Shown here one piece after another: positions 37,868 through 48,384 of a stretch of DNA of 64,000 nt. Origin of the DNA: Methylocystis sp. GTDB lineage: Bacteria; Pseudomonadota; Alphaproteobacteria; Rhizobiales; Beijerinckiaceae. Both the position numbers and the translations under genes were made by a program. The notes under the pieces are model-generated. The model was not told the origin of the DNA. It searched no databases and saw only the letters and a list, made by a program, of their open reading frames with translations. How positions within the stretch are numbered: the stretch's first letter is position 1; each line of letters starts with the position of its first letter. The stretch lies in contig PERY01000015.1 in assembly GCA_002929055.1 (NCBI GenBank), forward strand, positions 1 through 64,000. The letters are read 5' to 3'.

Positions 37868-39679
37868 TCAGTGGCATTCGAAGGTCATCGTCACGCGGTC
37901 CCATTTGCCCGTGGCGAGGTCTTCCGGCGAAATCCAGAACTGGTAATCGCCATTGTCGCCGAACGACCAGAACATCAGATCGTCGAATCCCAGTTGCAGG
38001 AGCAGCAGCTTCCCCTCTTCCGCCTGCGCGCAGGAGTCGCCCTGAATGAAGGCGGGCGGGCCGAACATCTGGTGCATGAAGTCGATCGGTAGCAGATAGT
38101 CGCGATTGATGAGATCGCGCGCGTCCTGCGGCATGGTTTCGTAGATCTCGTCCGGCGCGCTGGCCACTGCGACAAGCGTCGCCGCCTCGATCCGGTCGAA
38201 GCTCTGGAAGTAGTATTCCCGGGCGATTTCGCCGAAGTCGCGTTGCAGACGCTTCAGGCGCTCCCAAAGGATCGCTGCCTCGTCGCCCGTCATGCGGCTC
38301 CAGGGATCGCGCCCCTTCGCCCAGTCCACGAATTCTCCGACAAAGTGCTGGAACGCCGCCGCCTGCGCATTCAGCCGCGCCAGCGCCTCGGCCTGCGCCG
38401 CGCCGCCTGAGATCAGGCTCTCGCGCTTGCGGCGCAGGCCCAATGGCTCGCCCTCCGCGAGCTTCTGTTCCATCCCGTCGGCGAAGCGAATCGTCGAGCG
38501 CCACCATTGAGGCCGCGGCGCGCACCGCCCGGCGATCACCGTGCGGACATGTTCCGGCAGGGCTTCGAATCCCGCATCGCCCGGCTTGGGCAGCCGCGCG
38601 AACATCTGCGATTTGAGGTAATCGACGGGCGTTCTGCCGTAATGAACGGTATGTTCCGGGAATTCGGTCATGCGCGCCCAATAGGCATCGAGCCTCGCAC
38701 AGTCTTCCGGCCCCATCACGCTCCAGGGATCATGTCCCTGCGTCCAGGCGGCGAGCTCATCGGCGAAAGCATTGAAAGCGGGTAGGCTGTCGCGCATTTT
38801 CGCGATCTTCGCTTCGTAAAGCGCGACGCTCGCCTCCGCGTCCCTGATTGCGGCGGCGGCCTTGCGGCGAGCCTGCCCGACAATGTCCACGCGCGCCGGC
38901 GTCTGCGCTTGTCTGCCGAAGCCGAAGAGACGTCGAAGTCCTCCCGGCGGCGGCGGCGCCCCCGCGGCTTGCCGCTGCGCCGCTTCGATTTCTTCCGCGC
39001 CGGCCCTGCGCGCCTCGTCGAGCTTGCCGCGCGCATAGTCGATCATGCCGCGCTCTCTCTCGATGACATTTGGCGCGTTTCTGGCGGCGGCGGCGAGCGA
39101 GTCGGCGACATGGAACGCGCAGCGCCACCAGTCGGGAATCGGCGGACCTTCGAAAGCGACGGTCGGCGAAAGGTCATATTGCCGGCGGGCGAAACGTTTC
39201 CGCAACGCGGCGACATAAGCTTCGCTCAGCGCGTCTGCATCCTCGTCCGGGTCGCCAGTTTCGGGCGTATCGAGGTCGATCCGCGTCACGTCGACCGGCC
39301 AGAAGGGGAAGAGCGCGCGCCCCTCTTCATCAAAGAGCCAGTCGGGATTGCCGCCGACGGTCGACAGATCGCCCATTTCCGCCGGCGGCTCCGCGGGCGG
39401 CGCGCTCATATGGTCCGGCACGAAGAGCGTCGCGCCCTCGCCGCCGACAAAGAAAGCGAGCGCTCCATGTTTCGGGAGAGGCGTCTCCGGCGCCTTGGCG
39501 GCGATTTCCGCGAGATCGAGCTGCGCCACAAAATGCATGGGCTCGCCCGACGCCTGTCGCGGCCATGAAGCCGCTCCGAGGCGCGGCGCGCCGCCCAGCC
39601 AGCTTCTTGCGTTTCTCCATTCGACGCCGGGACGGCGGGCGCAGCGGTTTAGGACGATAGCGGGGAGCGTAGGGGCCAA
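37868..39679 (-). CDS. DUF1963 (YwqG-like) protein with large internal duplicated insertion
   Basis: N-terminal HFVAQLDLAEIA...LPKHGALAFFVG and C-terminal LLLLQLGFDDLMFWSFGDNGDYQFWISPEDLATGKWDRVTMTFECH match the two halves of DUF1963. Confidence 0.65.
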   Translation of the reverse strand: MAPTLPAIVLNRCARRPGVEWRNARSWLGGAPRLGAASWPRQASGEPMHFVAQLDLAEIAAKAPETPLPKHGALAFFVGGEGATLFVPDHMSAPPAEPPAEMGDLSTVGGNPDWLFDEEGRALFPFWPVDVTRIDLDTPETGDPDEDADALSEAYVAALRKRFARRQYDLSPTVAFEGPPIPDWWRCAFHVADSLAAAARNAPNVIERERGMIDYARGKLDEARRAGAEEIEAAQRQAAGAPPPPGGLRRLFGFGRQAQTPARVDIVGQARRKAAAAIRDAEASVALYEAKIAKMRDSLPAFNAFADELAAWTQGHDPWSVMGPEDCARLDAYWARMTEFPEHTVHYGRTPVDYLKSQMFARLPKPGDAGFEALPEHVRTVIAGRCAPRPQWWRSTIRFADGMEQKLAEGEPLGLRRKRESLISGGAAQAEALARLNAQAAAFQHFVGEFVDWAKGRDPWSRMTGDEAAILWERLKRLQRDFGEIAREYYFQSFDRIEAATLVAVASAPDEIYETMPQDARDLINRDYLLPIDFMHQMFGPPAFIQGDSCAQAEEGKLLLLQLGFDDLMFWSFGDNGDYQFWISPEDLATGKWDRVTMTFECH

Positions 39680-39790
39680 GGCGGGGTTCTCCGGGTGTCT
39701 CGGGAGCGTAACCCTGCGAGCGTTAGCTTAAGCTGAAAGACGCAGCGGGCGGCGCTAGCCTCTGCTGCGCGCCCCTATTAGGCTAACCCA

Positions 39791-40651
39791 ATGTCGTTCA
39801 TTCGAGTCTTCCTCGACGCCTACGGTAAATTCAACCGCGACGACGGTTGGGCGATCGCGAGCCATATCGCGCTCTCCATCCTCACGTCGCTGTTTCCCTT
39901 CCTCATATTCCTCACCGCCCTCGCATCTTTCTTCGGACTGAAGGAAGAGGCGGACGCTGCGACGAAGCTGATCTTCGAAAACTGGCCCCCAAGCGTCGCG
40001 AAGCCGATCGCTTCGGAGATCAACAATGTCCTCACGCAGCCGCGTGGCGGATTGCTCACCTTCGGCGCCATCCTCTCGATTTACTTCTCCTCCAGTGGCG
40101 TCGAATCGCTGCGTATTGCGCTCAACCGCGCCTATGACATGCACGACCAGCGGCCCTGGTGGCTGCTGCGGCTGGAGTCGATCCTGTATGTCTTTCTCGG
40201 CGCGGCGGCGCTACTGGCGATCGCTTTCCTGATGGTGCTGGCCCCGCTCGCGGTCGCCCTCGCCGAACGGCATCTGCCGGGACTGATGCGCCAGATCGAG
40301 CCGCAGCTTGCGCCGTTTTACGGGCCCGTTCGCTACGGGACGACAACCGCGACGGTGGGAATCTCGGTGCTGGCCGCGCATGTATTGCTCCCCGCCGGAC
40401 GCCCCCCGCTCATCAAACTTGCGCCCGGTTTCATCCTGACGCTTGTCGCCTCGCTCGCCTTTGGCGCGGGGTTTGGCGCCTATCTGGCGCGGTTCGCGGG
40501 CAGCTATGTCTCGACCTATGCGGGTCTGGCCTCGATCATGATCGCGCTGATCTTTCTGCAAACGCTGGCCGTGATCTTCATCTACGGGGCGGAACTGAAT
40601 CAGGCCCTCGTCACCCGCAGGCATCCCGCGCCAGGGTTAAGCGGGCCTTAA
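39791..40651 (+). CDS. YihY/BrkB family membrane protein
   Basis: HIALSILTSLFPFLIFLTALASFFG; YFSSSGVESLRIALNRAYDM. Confidence 0.88.
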   Translation: MSFIRVFLDAYGKFNRDDGWAIASHIALSILTSLFPFLIFLTALASFFGLKEEADAATKLIFENWPPSVAKPIASEINNVLTQPRGGLLTFGAILSIYFSSSGVESLRIALNRAYDMHDQRPWWLLRLESILYVFLGAAALLAIAFLMVLAPLAVALAERHLPGLMRQIEPQLAPFYGPVRYGTTTATVGISVLAAHVLLPAGRPPLIKLAPGFILTLVASLAFGAGFGAYLARFAGSYVSTYAGLASIMIALIFLQTLAVIFIYGAELNQALVTRRHPAPGLSGP

Positions 40652-40652
40652 C
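40637..40652 (+). promoter_or_regulatory. CtrA full-site candidate TTAA-GCGGGCC-TTAA-C
   Basis: Exact TTAA-N7-TTAAC, 73 bp upstream of the ftsK ATG. Confidence 0.6.
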
Positions 40653-40723
40653 CGAGGTTTTTTACCCTGCCCAGAGTCGGCGCGCCTCAACGGCCGCGCT
40701 ACGCCACGCGGGCCATTTTTCAC

Positions 40724-43231
40724 ATGCGCAGCCATAGCTTTGGTCACTATTCGGAACAGGTCCGCGAGTTTTCGGCCCGCCGCGCCGCGGAGCTGACGGG
40801 CGGGCTGATGGTGGCGAGCGCCGCGGCGATGACGCTCTCGCTCGTGAGCTGGTCCGCCCGCGATCCCTCGCTCAACCATGCGACCGGCGGCCATGTCCGC
40901 AATCTCCTCGGTCATCCGGGCGCCGTCCTCGCCGATCTGCTGATGCAGCTCGTGGGCTTCGGCGCCATCGCCGCCATACTACCGCTGACTGTGCAAGGCA
41001 TGCGCATGATCAAGCGCCGACGCGTCGATCGCGCGACGCTGCGCCTCGGGCTCTGGACCGCTGGCATATTCGCCACCGCCGCGACAGCTTCGCTGCTGCC
41101 AGCCACGGACCGCTGGCCCTTGCCGACCGGCCTTGGCGGCGTAGCGGGCGACGCCATCCTCGCCGTCCCGCGCACCATCTTCGCCGGCTCCGGCCTGGTG
41201 ATGGCGATCTTCGGCATTGCCGCGGCATTCGTCGCCATTCTCTCCGTAAGCGGCGCCTCGGGGCTCGGCTTCGAATCCGAGCATGACATCCGCGACGCCG
41301 CTTTCGACGAGCAGGACGACCGCACGCATGATGGCGACGACGAAGACGACCGCGCGGGCGACCCCGGCTTCGCGCTGATCTCGCTTGGCGCGGTGATTCA
41401 CCTCGGGTTGTCTCTGAAGTCCGCGACGACGCGCCTTTTCGAGCGGATGCGCAGGAACGCCGCCGTTCCGGTCGCCCAAGCCCCCGCGGCCGCCCAGCCG
41501 CGCCGCGAGCCGACCTTCGACGAGATGGAGGCATTTGAGGCCTATGCGCCGCCGCGCGCCCGCAATCTCGACGAAGACTATGAGGAGCGCAGGCCCGCCG
41601 CCCCGGCGACCGCGCCCCAAACGGCTCCGGCAGCACGCAAGGTGACGCGCCAGCCCGCCCGCGCGCCGGTGCGCGTCGCTCCCGAATCTTACGAATATCC
41701 CGAACTCGAGCTTCTCGCCGAACCGAAGAAGTCCACCGGCGGCGTGAAGATTTCCGAGGACATACTCGAATCCAACGCCCGCGTGCTGGAGGGCGTGCTC
41801 GAGGATTTCTCGGTGCGCGGCGACATCATCAACGTGCGCCCCGGCCCGGTCGTGACGCTCTATGAACTCGAGCCGGCGCCGGGCATCAAATCCTCGCGCG
41901 TCATCGGCCTCGCCGACGACATCGCCCGCTCCATGTCCGCCGTCTCCGCGCGCGTCGCTGTTGTGCCGGGACGCAACGCCATCGGCATCGAACTGCCCAA
42001 CCAGCGCCGCGAGACGGTTTATCTGCGCGAACTCGTGGCGAGCGAGGATTTCCTGCAATCCAACCACAAGCTCGCCATCGCGCTCGGCAAGACGATCGGC
42101 GGCGAGCCGGTGATCGTCGATCTCGCCCGCATGCCGCATCTTCTGGTGGCCGGCACCACGGGCTCTGGCAAGTCGGTCGCGATCAACACCATGATCCTGT
42201 CGCTGCTTTACCGGCTCAAGCCCGAAGAGTGCCGACTCATCATGGTCGATCCGAAAATGCTGGAGCTCTCGGTCTACGACAACATTCCTCATCTTCTCAC
42301 GCCCGTCGTCACCGACCCCAAGAAGGCGGTGGTCGCGCTCAAATGGGCGGTGCGCGAGATGGAGGACCGCTACAAGAAGATGTCCAAGGTCGGCGTGCGC
42401 AACATCGACGGTTACAATGCCCGCGTTGCGGAAGCGAACGCCAAGGGCGAAGTCATCACGCGCACGGTGCAGACCGGATTCGACCGCGAGACGGGCGAGG
42501 CGATCTTCGAGCATGAAGAAATGGAGCTGACCTCCCTGCCCTATATCGTCGTCATCGTCGACGAGATGGCGGACCTCATGCTCGTCGCCGGCAAGGACAT
42601 CGAGGGCGCCATCCAGCGCCTTGCGCAGATGGCCCGCGCCGCCGGCATTCATCTCATCATGGCGACGCAGCGTCCCTCGGTCGACGTCATCACCGGCACG
42701 ATCAAGGCGAACTTCCCCACCCGCATCTCCTTCCAGGTGACGAGCAAGATCGACAGCCGCACCATCCTCGGCGAGCAGGGCGCCGAGCAGCTGCTCGGCC
42801 AGGGCGACATGCTCTACATGGCTGGCGGCGGGCGCATCTCCCGCGTGCACGGGCCGTTCGTCTCGGATGCGGAAGTCGAGCATGTCGTCGCGCATCTGAA
42901 GGCGCAGGGCGCGCCGCAATATCTCGAAAGCATCACCTCCGAGGACGACGAAGGCGGCGAAGACGGCGAGGCGCCGGCGCCGGGCTCCTTCGACGCGGAA
43001 GAAGGCGGCGACCTCTACGACCGCGCCGTCAATATCGTGCTGCGCGACAAGAAATGCTCGACAAGCTACATCCAGCGGCGTCTCTCCGTCGGCTACAACA
43101 AGGCGGCTTCGCTCGTGGAGCGGATGGAGAAGGAAGGCGTCGTCAGCGCGCCGAACCATGCCGGCAAGCGCGAGATCCTGGTCGGCGGCGGCGTGGACCG
43201 CGGGGCCTTCGATATCGAGGCCGCGGAGTAG
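40724..43231 (+). CDS. ftsK: DNA translocase FtsK
   Basis: N-terminal TMs, [34 protein letters not shown]-terminal gamma domain ([25 protein letters not shown]). Confidence 0.97.
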   Translation: MRSHSFGHYSEQVREFSARRAAELTGGLMVASAAAMTLSLVSWSARDPSLNHATGGHVRNLLGHPGAVLADLLMQLVGFGAIAAILPLTVQGMRMIKRRRVDRATLRLGLWTAGIFATAATASLLPATDRWPLPTGLGGVAGDAILAVPRTIFAGSGLVMAIFGIAAAFVAILSVSGASGLGFESEHDIRDAAFDEQDDRTHDGDDEDDRAGDPGFALISLGAVIHLGLSLKSATTRLFERMRRNAAVPVAQAPAAAQPRREPTFDEMEAFEAYAPPRARNLDEDYEERRPAAPATAPQTAPAARKVTRQPARAPVRVAPESYEYPELELLAEPKKSTGGVKISEDILESNARVLEGVLEDFSVRGDIINVRPGPVVTLYELEPAPGIKSSRVIGLADDIARSMSAVSARVAVVPGRNAIGIELPNQRRETVYLRELVASEDFLQSNHKLAIALGKTIGGEPVIVDLARMPHLLVAGTTGSGKSVAINTMILSLLYRLKPEECRLIMVDPKMLELSVYDNIPHLLTPVVTDPKKAVVALKWAVREMEDRYKKMSKVGVRNIDGYNARVAEANAKGEVITRTVQTGFDRETGEAIFEHEEMELTSLPYIVVIVDEMADLMLVAGKDIEGAIQRLAQMARAAGIHLIMATQRPSVDVITGTIKANFPTRISFQVTSKIDSRTILGEQGAEQLLGQGDMLYMAGGGRISRVHGPFVSDAEVEHVVAHLKAQGAPQYLESITSEDDEGGEDGEAPAPGSFDAEEGGDLYDRAVNIVLRDKKCSTSYIQRRLSVGYNKAASLVERMEKEGVVSAPNHAGKREILVGGGVDRGAFDIEAAE

Positions 43232-43321
43232 AGGCGGCCGGGGCTCTCGCCCCCCGCCCCCAAACCGCCAACTTGTGTTACGAAGACGGCGAACCGTTTT
43301 GTTCGAATCGGAAACGCCGCC

Positions 43322-44134
43322 GTGAAGAAACTGCCCCTCGCCGCTCTCGCCCTTGCCCTTGCGTTGGCCGCCCCGGCCCTGGCCGAGGACGCCGCCAAGT
43401 CGCCGGCCCCCGCTACTGACGCCAAGCCGGCGGCCGAGGCGAAGCCTTCGGAGACCAAGCCCTCGGAGGCCAAGCCTTCGGAAACTAAGCCTGCGGAAAC
43501 CAAGGCCGAAGACGCCAAGTCCGCACCCGCCAAGGGCAAGAAGGCCAAGGCTAAATCGACCGATCCGGTCCAACTCGCCAACCCCGCCGCCCCGGCCGAG
43601 TCCGGCAAGCCCCTCACGCGCGAAGACGCGATCAAGCGCGCCAACGCCTTCTTCAACGCCTCGCCGGTGATGACCGCCGATTTCGTCCAGATCGGCGCCG
43701 ACGGCAAGCGATCGGAGGGCAAGCTGCACGTGCAGCGCGCCGGGCGCGTGCGCTTCGAATACGCGCAGCCCGCGACTATGGAAGTCGTGGCCGACGGCGC
43801 GCAGGTCGCCGTTCGCGACCGCAAGCTCGGCACGCAGGATCTCTATTTCATCACCCAGACGCCGCTCAAATTTCTGATGAAGGAGAAGATCGACCTCGAG
43901 AAGGACGTCACCGTCGAGCGGGTCGACCTCGACGACGCGGGCGTCACCGTCTTCATCGAGGACAAGGCGACCTTCGGCGGCACCTCGCATCTGCGTCTCA
44001 TCTTCGACCCGAAGAGCTTCAAACTGAAACAGTGGCAGGTGAAGGATCCGCAGGGCTACGAAACGCTGATCACACTCTTCAACATCGATCAGACGAAGAC
44101 GCCCGATCCGGGATTGTTCAAGATCAGCAAATAA
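43322..44134 (+). CDS. lolA: LolA-like outer-membrane lipoprotein carrier with Lys/Pro-rich N-terminal linker
   Basis: Signal peptide, MTADFVQIGADGKRSEGKLHVQRAGRVRFEYAQPATMEVVADG. Confidence 0.85.
   Translation: MKKLPLAALALALALAAPALAEDAAKSPAPATDAKPAAEAKPSETKPSEAKPSETKPAETKAEDAKSAPAKGKKAKAKSTDPVQLANPAAPAESGKPLTREDAIKRANAFFNASPVMTADFVQIGADGKRSEGKLHVQRAGRVRFEYAQPATMEVVADGAQVAVRDRKLGTQDLYFITQTPLKFLMKEKIDLEKDVTVERVDLDDAGVTVFIEDKATFGGTSHLRLIFDPKSFKLKQWQVKDPQGYETLITLFNIDQTKTPDPGLFKISK
43440..43503 (+). repeat. about 4 degenerate 15-bp in-frame tandem repeats (KPSET/KPSEA units) in lolA
   Basis: aagccttcggagacc / aagccctcggaggcc / aagccttcggaaact / aagcctgcggaaacc. Confidence 0.75.
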
Positions 44135-44135
44135 G

Positions 44136-44163
44136 AAACGCCCGCGACTGGCGCGGGCGTTTA
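44136..44163 (+). terminator. intrinsic terminator after lolA
   Basis: AAACGCCCGCG-ACTG-GCGCGGGCGTTT hairpin directly after the stop codon. Confidence 0.75.
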
Positions 44164-44229
44164 TAGATGCGGTAGGCGCAGCCCGCCCCGGATAAGCGAC
44201 CAGCGCCGCCTCCGGGGCTTGCCTTGTGG

Positions 44230-44958
44230 TTACGCCTGCAGCGCGGGCGCCTTTTCGACGCCGTCGCAGACCGGCTCCAGCAGCGTGGGCGCAGCGGCGG
44301 TCAGGCCATCGCGGAACGCCAGCCAGACATCGACGACATCTTCGGTCGGCTGAAGGTGACGGCAAAGCGCGCCATGCCCGCCTGCCGGATCGCTGTCCAG
44401 TTCGATGTGGCCGATGAGGAAATGCTTGAAAGCCACGAGCAACGGATCATTCCAGTCGCGCGCGTTCAGAATGGAACGGAACACCCGCTCCAGTCCGCCA
44501 TCCTCGTAGCTGGCGAGGCTGCGGGAGCGCAGAATGGCCGATGCAGCGCGAATTTTCGTAAGATAGGCGGCGCCGATCGCCTGGAGACGCAGGCGGCGGG
44601 CGGGATCGATCGGCGTGAGCGTAAGCGTGCGGCGCATGAACTCGTCGTGATCGACGCGCTCGCCGACGCCGACGACGCCTGCACAGGGAGAGAGATTGTC
44701 GGTGTTGCGCTCGCCGGCGTCGAGCGATTCAAGTTGCTTGTCGTCCGGAAAGAGGTCGCGCGCGATGCCGACCGTCTCGCAGAACTGCACCGAGAAATAA
44801 TAATACATCCAGGCGACGTCGATGAGTTCGTCCCTGGAAAGGCCGCTCCAGTTCAGTCCGCAGACCTCGTCGATCACGCTCCTGTAGGAGGGCGTTTCCA
44901 TGACGACGGACGTGAGCGGGGTGGAGAGAGACGTCTCGGTGTAAAGCTGTTGGCTCAT
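44230..44958 (-). CDS. putative heme-oxygenase-fold (iron-containing oxidase-like) protein, unknown function
   Basis: All-helical; FKHFLIGHIELDSDPAGGHG resembles the metal-ligand helix of heme-oxygenase-like diiron families. Confidence 0.45.
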   Translation of the reverse strand: MSQQLYTETSLSTPLTSVVMETPSYRSVIDEVCGLNWSGLSRDELIDVAWMYYYFSVQFCETVGIARDLFPDDKQLESLDAGERNTDNLSPCAGVVGVGERVDHDEFMRRTLTLTPIDPARRLRLQAIGAAYLTKIRAASAILRSRSLASYEDGGLERVFRSILNARDWNDPLLVAFKHFLIGHIELDSDPAGGHGALCRHLQPTEDVVDVWLAFRDGLTAAAPTLLEPVCDGVEKAPALQA

Positions 44959-45129
44959 TGTTGCCCCCTTGACTTGGTTTGGCGCGATCCGGGCGGCGGT
45001 TGTTTCATGATGAAACAGCCCCGCGCGTTCACGTCTCGAGCTTCAAGTGGCATACCGTAGAGCTGTTGTTTTCGGGTTTAGGGAGACGGGTCTGGAAGTT
45101 GAGGTTACTAAAGGATTAATGGCGTTACG

Positions 45130-45170
45130 AAAAAAGCGAAGCGCGCCGCCCCGGGGGGAGCTGCGCGCTT
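45130..45170 (-). terminator. intrinsic terminator for asd
   Basis: Minus strand AAGCGCGCAG...GCGCGCTT hairpin, then CG and TTTTTT. Confidence 0.7.
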
Positions 45171-45217
45171 GTCAGGCCGATGATCCTCAAAGCTATTCCT
45201 GGCGCCGTTGCCGGCGC

Positions 45218-46252
45218 TCAGGCCGCCGCCTTCTTCGGCGTCAGAAGCTTCCTGTTCATCAGCACTTCGGCGATCTGGATCGCGTTCAGCGCGGCGCCCT
45301 TGCGCAGATTGTCGCTCACGCACCAGAGCACGAGACCGTTGTCGACGGTCGGGTCTTCGCGGATTCGCGAGACATAGGTTGCGTCCTCGCCTGCCGCCTC
45401 ATGCGGCGTGATGTAGCCGCCGGGTTCGCGCTTGTCGATGACGAGCACGCCCGGCGCCTCGCGCAGAATGTCGCGCGCTTCATCCGCAGAGATGGGGTTC
45501 TCGAATTCGATGTTGACGGCTTCCGAATGCGAAATGAAGACCGGCACGCGCACGCAAGTGGCGACGAGCTTGATCTTCGGGTCTAGGATCTTTTTCGTCT
45601 CGGCCACCATCTTCCACTCTTCCTTGGTGAAGCCGTCCTCCATGAAGACGTCGATCTGAGGAATGAGATTGAAGGCGATGCGCTTGGGGAATTTCTTCGA
45701 CTCGACGGGGTCCGAGACGAAGACCGAGCGCGTCTGCGCAAAGAGTTCGTCCATCGCCTCCTTGCCCGCGCCGGAAACCGACTGGTAGGTGGAGACGACG
45801 ACGCGGGTGATCTTCGCTGCGTCATGCAGCGGCTTCAACGCCACGACGAGTTGCGCGGTGGAGCAGTTCGGATTGGCGATGATGTTCTTCTTGACGAAGC
45901 CCCTGGAGGCGTCGGCGTTCACCTCCGGCACGATCAGCGGAACGTCGGGATCCAGGCGCCAGGCGGAGGAATTGTCGATTACGACACAGCCCTGCGCGCC
46001 GATCCTGGGCGACCATTCCTTCGAGACCGTCCCGCCCGCCGACATCAGACAGATGTCGGTGTCCGAGAAATCATAGGTGTCGAGGTGGCGGCACTTGAGC
46101 GTCTTGTCGCCGAAGGAAACTTCGGCGCCGATAGAGCGCGAGGAGGCAAGCGCCACGACTTCCGAAACGGGGAAGCGGCGCTCGGCCAGAATATCCAGCA
46201 TCTCGCGGCCCACGTTGCCCGTGGCGCCGACGATAGCGACCTTATACGCCAT
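45218..46252 (-). CDS. asd: aspartate-semialdehyde dehydrogenase
   Basis: VAIVGATGNVGREMLDILAERRFP; ANPNCSTAQLVVALKPLHD. Confidence 0.97.
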   Translation of the reverse strand: MAYKVAIVGATGNVGREMLDILAERRFPVSEVVALASSRSIGAEVSFGDKTLKCRHLDTYDFSDTDICLMSAGGTVSKEWSPRIGAQGCVVIDNSSAWRLDPDVPLIVPEVNADASRGFVKKNIIANPNCSTAQLVVALKPLHDAAKITRVVVSTYQSVSGAGKEAMDELFAQTRSVFVSDPVESKKFPKRIAFNLIPQIDVFMEDGFTKEEWKMVAETKKILDPKIKLVATCVRVPVFISHSEAVNIEFENPISADEARDILREAPGVLVIDKREPGGYITPHEAAGEDATYVSRIREDPTVDNGLVLWCVSDNLRKGAALNAIQIAEVLMNRKLLTPKKAAA

Positions 46253-46287
46253 GAATTTTTCTCCAGCCGGCGCGGCCGGCGTCCAGT

Positions 46288-46656
46288 TCAGAAGGCGAAG
46301 CCCGTTCCCATGTTTCCCGATGGGGTGACGGAAACCGGCATATTGGTGTTCCCAGGCGCGGTATCGTCCTGTTTCCCCTTGGGCTTGGGCGGCGCCTTGC
46401 CGGGGGACCAGCCTTCGAGTTCTCCAAACTGGCGATTGGGATTGCCAGCGGCGGGCTTTCCGGCCGGCTGAGCCGTCCCTGCCGCGGCGGGGTCGGCGCC
46501 CTTCTTGCCCTTGCCGCGCTTGGTCGAGACCGACGACGCGCCGCTCGTATCGAGCGCCTTGGGATCCAACTGCAATTCCTGACCGACGGCGCCGCCGCCG
46601 ATCAGCAGGGCGGCGACGAGGAGAACACCGCGAAAACGAAGCGCGCAAGGACGCAT
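46288..46656 (-). CDS. small secreted protein of unknown function
   Basis: N-terminal signal (FRGVLLVAALLIGGGAVGQ), low-complexity remainder. Confidence 0.55.
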   Translation of the reverse strand: MRPCALRFRGVLLVAALLIGGGAVGQELQLDPKALDTSGASSVSTKRGKGKKGADPAAAGTAQPAGKPAAGNPNRQFGELEGWSPGKAPPKPKGKQDDTAPGNTNMPVSVTPSGNMGTGFAF

Positions 46657-46735
46657 GGCTTTAGTCTCCGAGACAATAACGGGTCGTCCTACCCCCGCGC
46701 CGCGGCGGGATCAAGGCGCCCCGATTGCGCGCTAC

Positions 46736-47515
46736 TCAAGCTTCCTGCCGGGCGATGGCCAGATTCTTGAGCTCGGCAATCGCCTTGGCGGGCGAGAGGC
46801 CCTTGGGGCAGACCTTCGTGCAGTTCATGATCGTGTGGCAGCGGTAGAGCCGGAAGGTGTCATCGACATAACCCAGGCGCTCGTCCGTCGCCTCATCGCG
46901 AGAATCCTGCACCCAGCGATGCGCCTGAAGCAGCGCGGCGGGGCCCAGAAATCTGTCGGAATTCCACCAGTAGCTCGGGCAGGCCGTGGAGCAGCAGGCG
47001 CACAGGATGCACTCGTATAGACCGTCGAGCTTGGCGCGGTCCTGCGGCGACTGCAGGCGCTCCTTCTCGGGATTGGCGCCGGCGTGCAGCCAGGGCTCGA
47101 TCGCCGCATGCTGCTCGTAGAAGATGGTGAGGTCCGGCACGAGGTCCTTCACCACGCCCATATGCGGCAGAGGATAGAGCTTTATCGGTCCGGCGATCTC
47201 GTCCATGCCCTTGGTGCAGGCGAGCGTGTTCACGCCGTCGATGTTCATCGAGCAGGAGCCGCAAATGCCCTCGCGGCAGGAGCGACGGAAGGTCAGCGTC
47301 GGATCGATCTTGTTTTTGATCCAGATAATGCCGTCGAGCACCATCGGCCCGCAATCGTCCGCATCGATGAAGAAAGTGTCGATGCGCGGATTTGCGTCGC
47401 TATCGGGATCGTAGCGATAGACGCGGTATTCGCGCAGATTGGTCGCGCCGTCCGGCTTCGGCCAGACCTTGCCTTCGGAGATGACGGAGTTCTTGGGAAG
47501 GATGAATTCGACCAT
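46736..47515 (-). CDS. sdhB: succinate dehydrogenase iron-sulfur subunit
   Basis: [47 protein letters not shown]. Confidence 0.97.
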   Translation of the reverse strand: MVEFILPKNSVISEGKVWPKPDGATNLREYRVYRYDPDSDANPRIDTFFIDADDCGPMVLDGIIWIKNKIDPTLTFRRSCREGICGSCSMNIDGVNTLACTKGMDEIAGPIKLYPLPHMGVVKDLVPDLTIFYEQHAAIEPWLHAGANPEKERLQSPQDRAKLDGLYECILCACCSTACPSYWWNSDRFLGPAALLQAHRWVQDSRDEATDERLGYVDDTFRLYRCHTIMNCTKVCPKGLSPAKAIAELKNLAIARQEA

Positions 47516-47532
47516 CGTTGCTTCTCTCGCTC

Positions 47533-48384
47533 CTATATTCCGCCGTCGTCGGTCGACCGCAGGTATCTCTTGAGCTTTTCCAGACCCGGCGCGACTTGCG
47601 CCATCTGAGCTATGAAATAAGAGCGGTGGGCAGTGAATCCTTCCTCGGCCATCCGGCACGCCTGTTCATGCAGTCGCGGCCAATCGTCCACCGAATGGTA
47701 ACTTCGGCCCAACCAACCCAAGGCGATCACAACTCCAAGCTCGTCAGCACTCATCCTTTCAAGTTCATCACCTAACCTTCGATAGGCCGGGGAATCGAAG
47801 GCTGGAGCGTACACCTCCGAATTGACCATTCTGAACCTACCCGAAGACGGGTCGAGCGTTGAATCTCTCAGCGTCTGAAAAGTTGTTTGAATCCGCTCGT
47901 TGAGGCGCGCAATTTGCTTCAGAGCCTCCGCGCTTACCAGCTTGGCCGCCATACGCGCATCAAGTCCGCCACGATCGAGATCGTCAAGGGACGCAACGAA
48001 CTCACCGTATCCGCCAGACCGGCACTTTTGGATAAATCGATTATCGGCAGAAAGGAGAATTCCCCTGCCCAAAGCACAGGCGAGATAGAAGCAGTCGTAA
48101 GCTGAATGATTAAGCTCGCGCGAAAGAATTACAGCGTCATCAGTTAGCTCCGAAGACGGAACAAACTGTTTGATCGATGCCTTGATACCCAGCAGACCCG
48201 CCCCAACCTGAGCGTCTGTAATTTCCGTAGTCCGCTGTTTTTTGAGCAGGACGTTGGAAACTTCGGGCAGGAGCAGATCTGGCGCGATTCTTGTCCAAGT
48301 CTTGTCTACAATGGAAAGCGCAGTTTCATGACCGGCCTCACGCACAACCCATTTGACCGCTACTGACGCATCGACAACGATCAC
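47533..48384 (-). CDS. PIN-domain (VapC-like) toxin fused to a DUF3775-like C-terminal domain; GTG start
   Basis: [43 protein letters not shown] (PIN acidic residues), then [35 protein letters not shown]. Confidence 0.82.
   Translation of the reverse strand: MIVVDASVAVKWVVREAGHETALSIVDKTWTRIAPDLLLPEVSNVLLKKQRTTEITDAQVGAGLLGIKASIKQFVPSSELTDDAVILSRELNHSAYDCFYLACALGRGILLSADNRFIQKCRSGGYGEFVASLDDLDRGGLDARMAAKLVSAEALKQIARLNERIQTTFQTLRDSTLDPSSGRFRMVNSEVYAPAFDSPAYRRLGDELERMSADELGVVIALGWLGRSYHSVDDWPRLHEQACRMAEEGFTAHRSYFIAQMAQVAPGLEKLKRYLRSTDDGGI

Noticed and set aside
43440-43503. CRISPR-like repeat
   Set aside because: Short in-frame repeats without spacers, inside the lolA coding region.
40979-44365. 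1128-aa minus-strand ORF antisense to ftsK and lolA
   Set aside because: It is the shadow frame of high-GC coding DNA. Composition is Arg/His/Gly/Asp-rich with no domain, while the plus strand clearly encodes FtsK and LolA.
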